Made by a program: the position numbers and the translations under genes. Shown here piece after piece: positions 5,901 through 5,998 of a stretch of 5,998 bases of DNA. The stretch is from contig JAJZDL010000178.1 in NCBI GenBank assembly GCA_021851465.1, positions 1 through 5,998 of the forward strand. The letters are read 5' to 3'. The notes under the pieces were generated by a model. The model saw only the letters and a program-made list of their open reading frames with translations, had not been told where the DNA came from and ran no database searches. The DNA is from Acidobacteriota bacterium (lineage in GTDB: Bacteria > Acidobacteriota > Terriglobia > Terriglobales > Acidobacteriaceae). Numbering within the stretch: the first letter of the stretch is position 1; each line of letters starts with the position of its first letter.

Positions 5901-5934
5901 CGGGGATTCTTCGCTGCGCTCAGGAGGACAATTC
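5901..5934. repeat. Fragment of a widespread 'CTTCGCTGCGCTCAG' intergenic repeat
   Basis: CGGGGATTCTTCGCTGCGCTCAGGAGGACA resembles a repeat seen between genes in many Acidobacteria and other phyla; on the other strand it yields the well-known spurious peptide pattern 'ERSEES'. A weaker partial copy, GCTGCGGTCGGAATGACAA, follows at 5944-5962. Family identity is from memory. It directly follows the hexamer array, a pairing I also associate with acidobacterial genomes, though less firmly. Confidence 0.55.
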
Positions 5935-5998
5935 ATAAAGAAGGCTGCGGTCGGAATGACAAGGTATAGGGTGTGGGAGCATGGGATGACGGCAGTGG

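Noticed and set aside
5697..5969. Frames encoding Gly-Lys/Gly-Asn or Ala-Phe/Ala-Val repeats on either strand
   Set aside because: They are translations of the hexamer array and of the dispersed repeat after it; no ribosome binding site or non-repeat domain supports them.

Overview
The window looks like an ordinary piece of chromosome from a soil bacterium of the phylum Acidobacteriota, probably class Terriglobia (relatives of Granulicella, Edaphobacter, Terriglobus). This rests on two secreted or lipid-anchored protein types that I recall mainly from that group, on the moderately high GC of the genes, and on the intergenic repeat at the right end. It is an inference from memory, not a database result.

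Layout. Positions 1-119 hold no gene. Positions 120-421 are the left copy of a structured repeat of about 300 bp. After a strong hairpin at 461-509 comes a minus-strand lipoprotein gene (538-1491) with a glycine-zipper-like C-terminal part. Positions 1504-2040 appear non-coding. On the plus strand, 2041-2775 encodes a PlsC-type lysophosphatidic acid acyltransferase. It converges, with 16 bp between stop codons, on a minus-strand block of three genes. In transcription order these are a stomatin-like/slipin SPFH membrane protein (5199-4405), a single-pass SPOR-domain protein whose start overlaps or nearly touches the SPFH stop (4402-3698), and, after a gap of about 100 bp, a secreted protein of an uncharacterised acidobacterial-type family (3598-2792). 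The second copy of the structured repeat, inverted relative to the first, lies at 5290-5564, upstream of the SPFH gene and reading in the same direction as it. The right end (5565-5998) has no confident gene. It holds a hexanucleotide minisatellite and a fragment of a widespread 'CTTCGCTGCGCTCAG' type intergenic repeat.

How the genes fit together. The common theme is the cell envelope: phospholipid synthesis (PlsC), membrane microdomain organisation (SPFH), peptidoglycan-binding (SPOR), an outer lipoprotein and an exported protein. Only SPFH-SPOR has firm evidence of co-translation. The most noteworthy structure is the pair of inverted repeats enclosing about 4.9 kb. Their sequences have diverged but the hairpins inside them are preserved, in one case by paired changes on both sides of the stem. 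This suggests a structured mobile element or RNA rather than a simple recent duplication.
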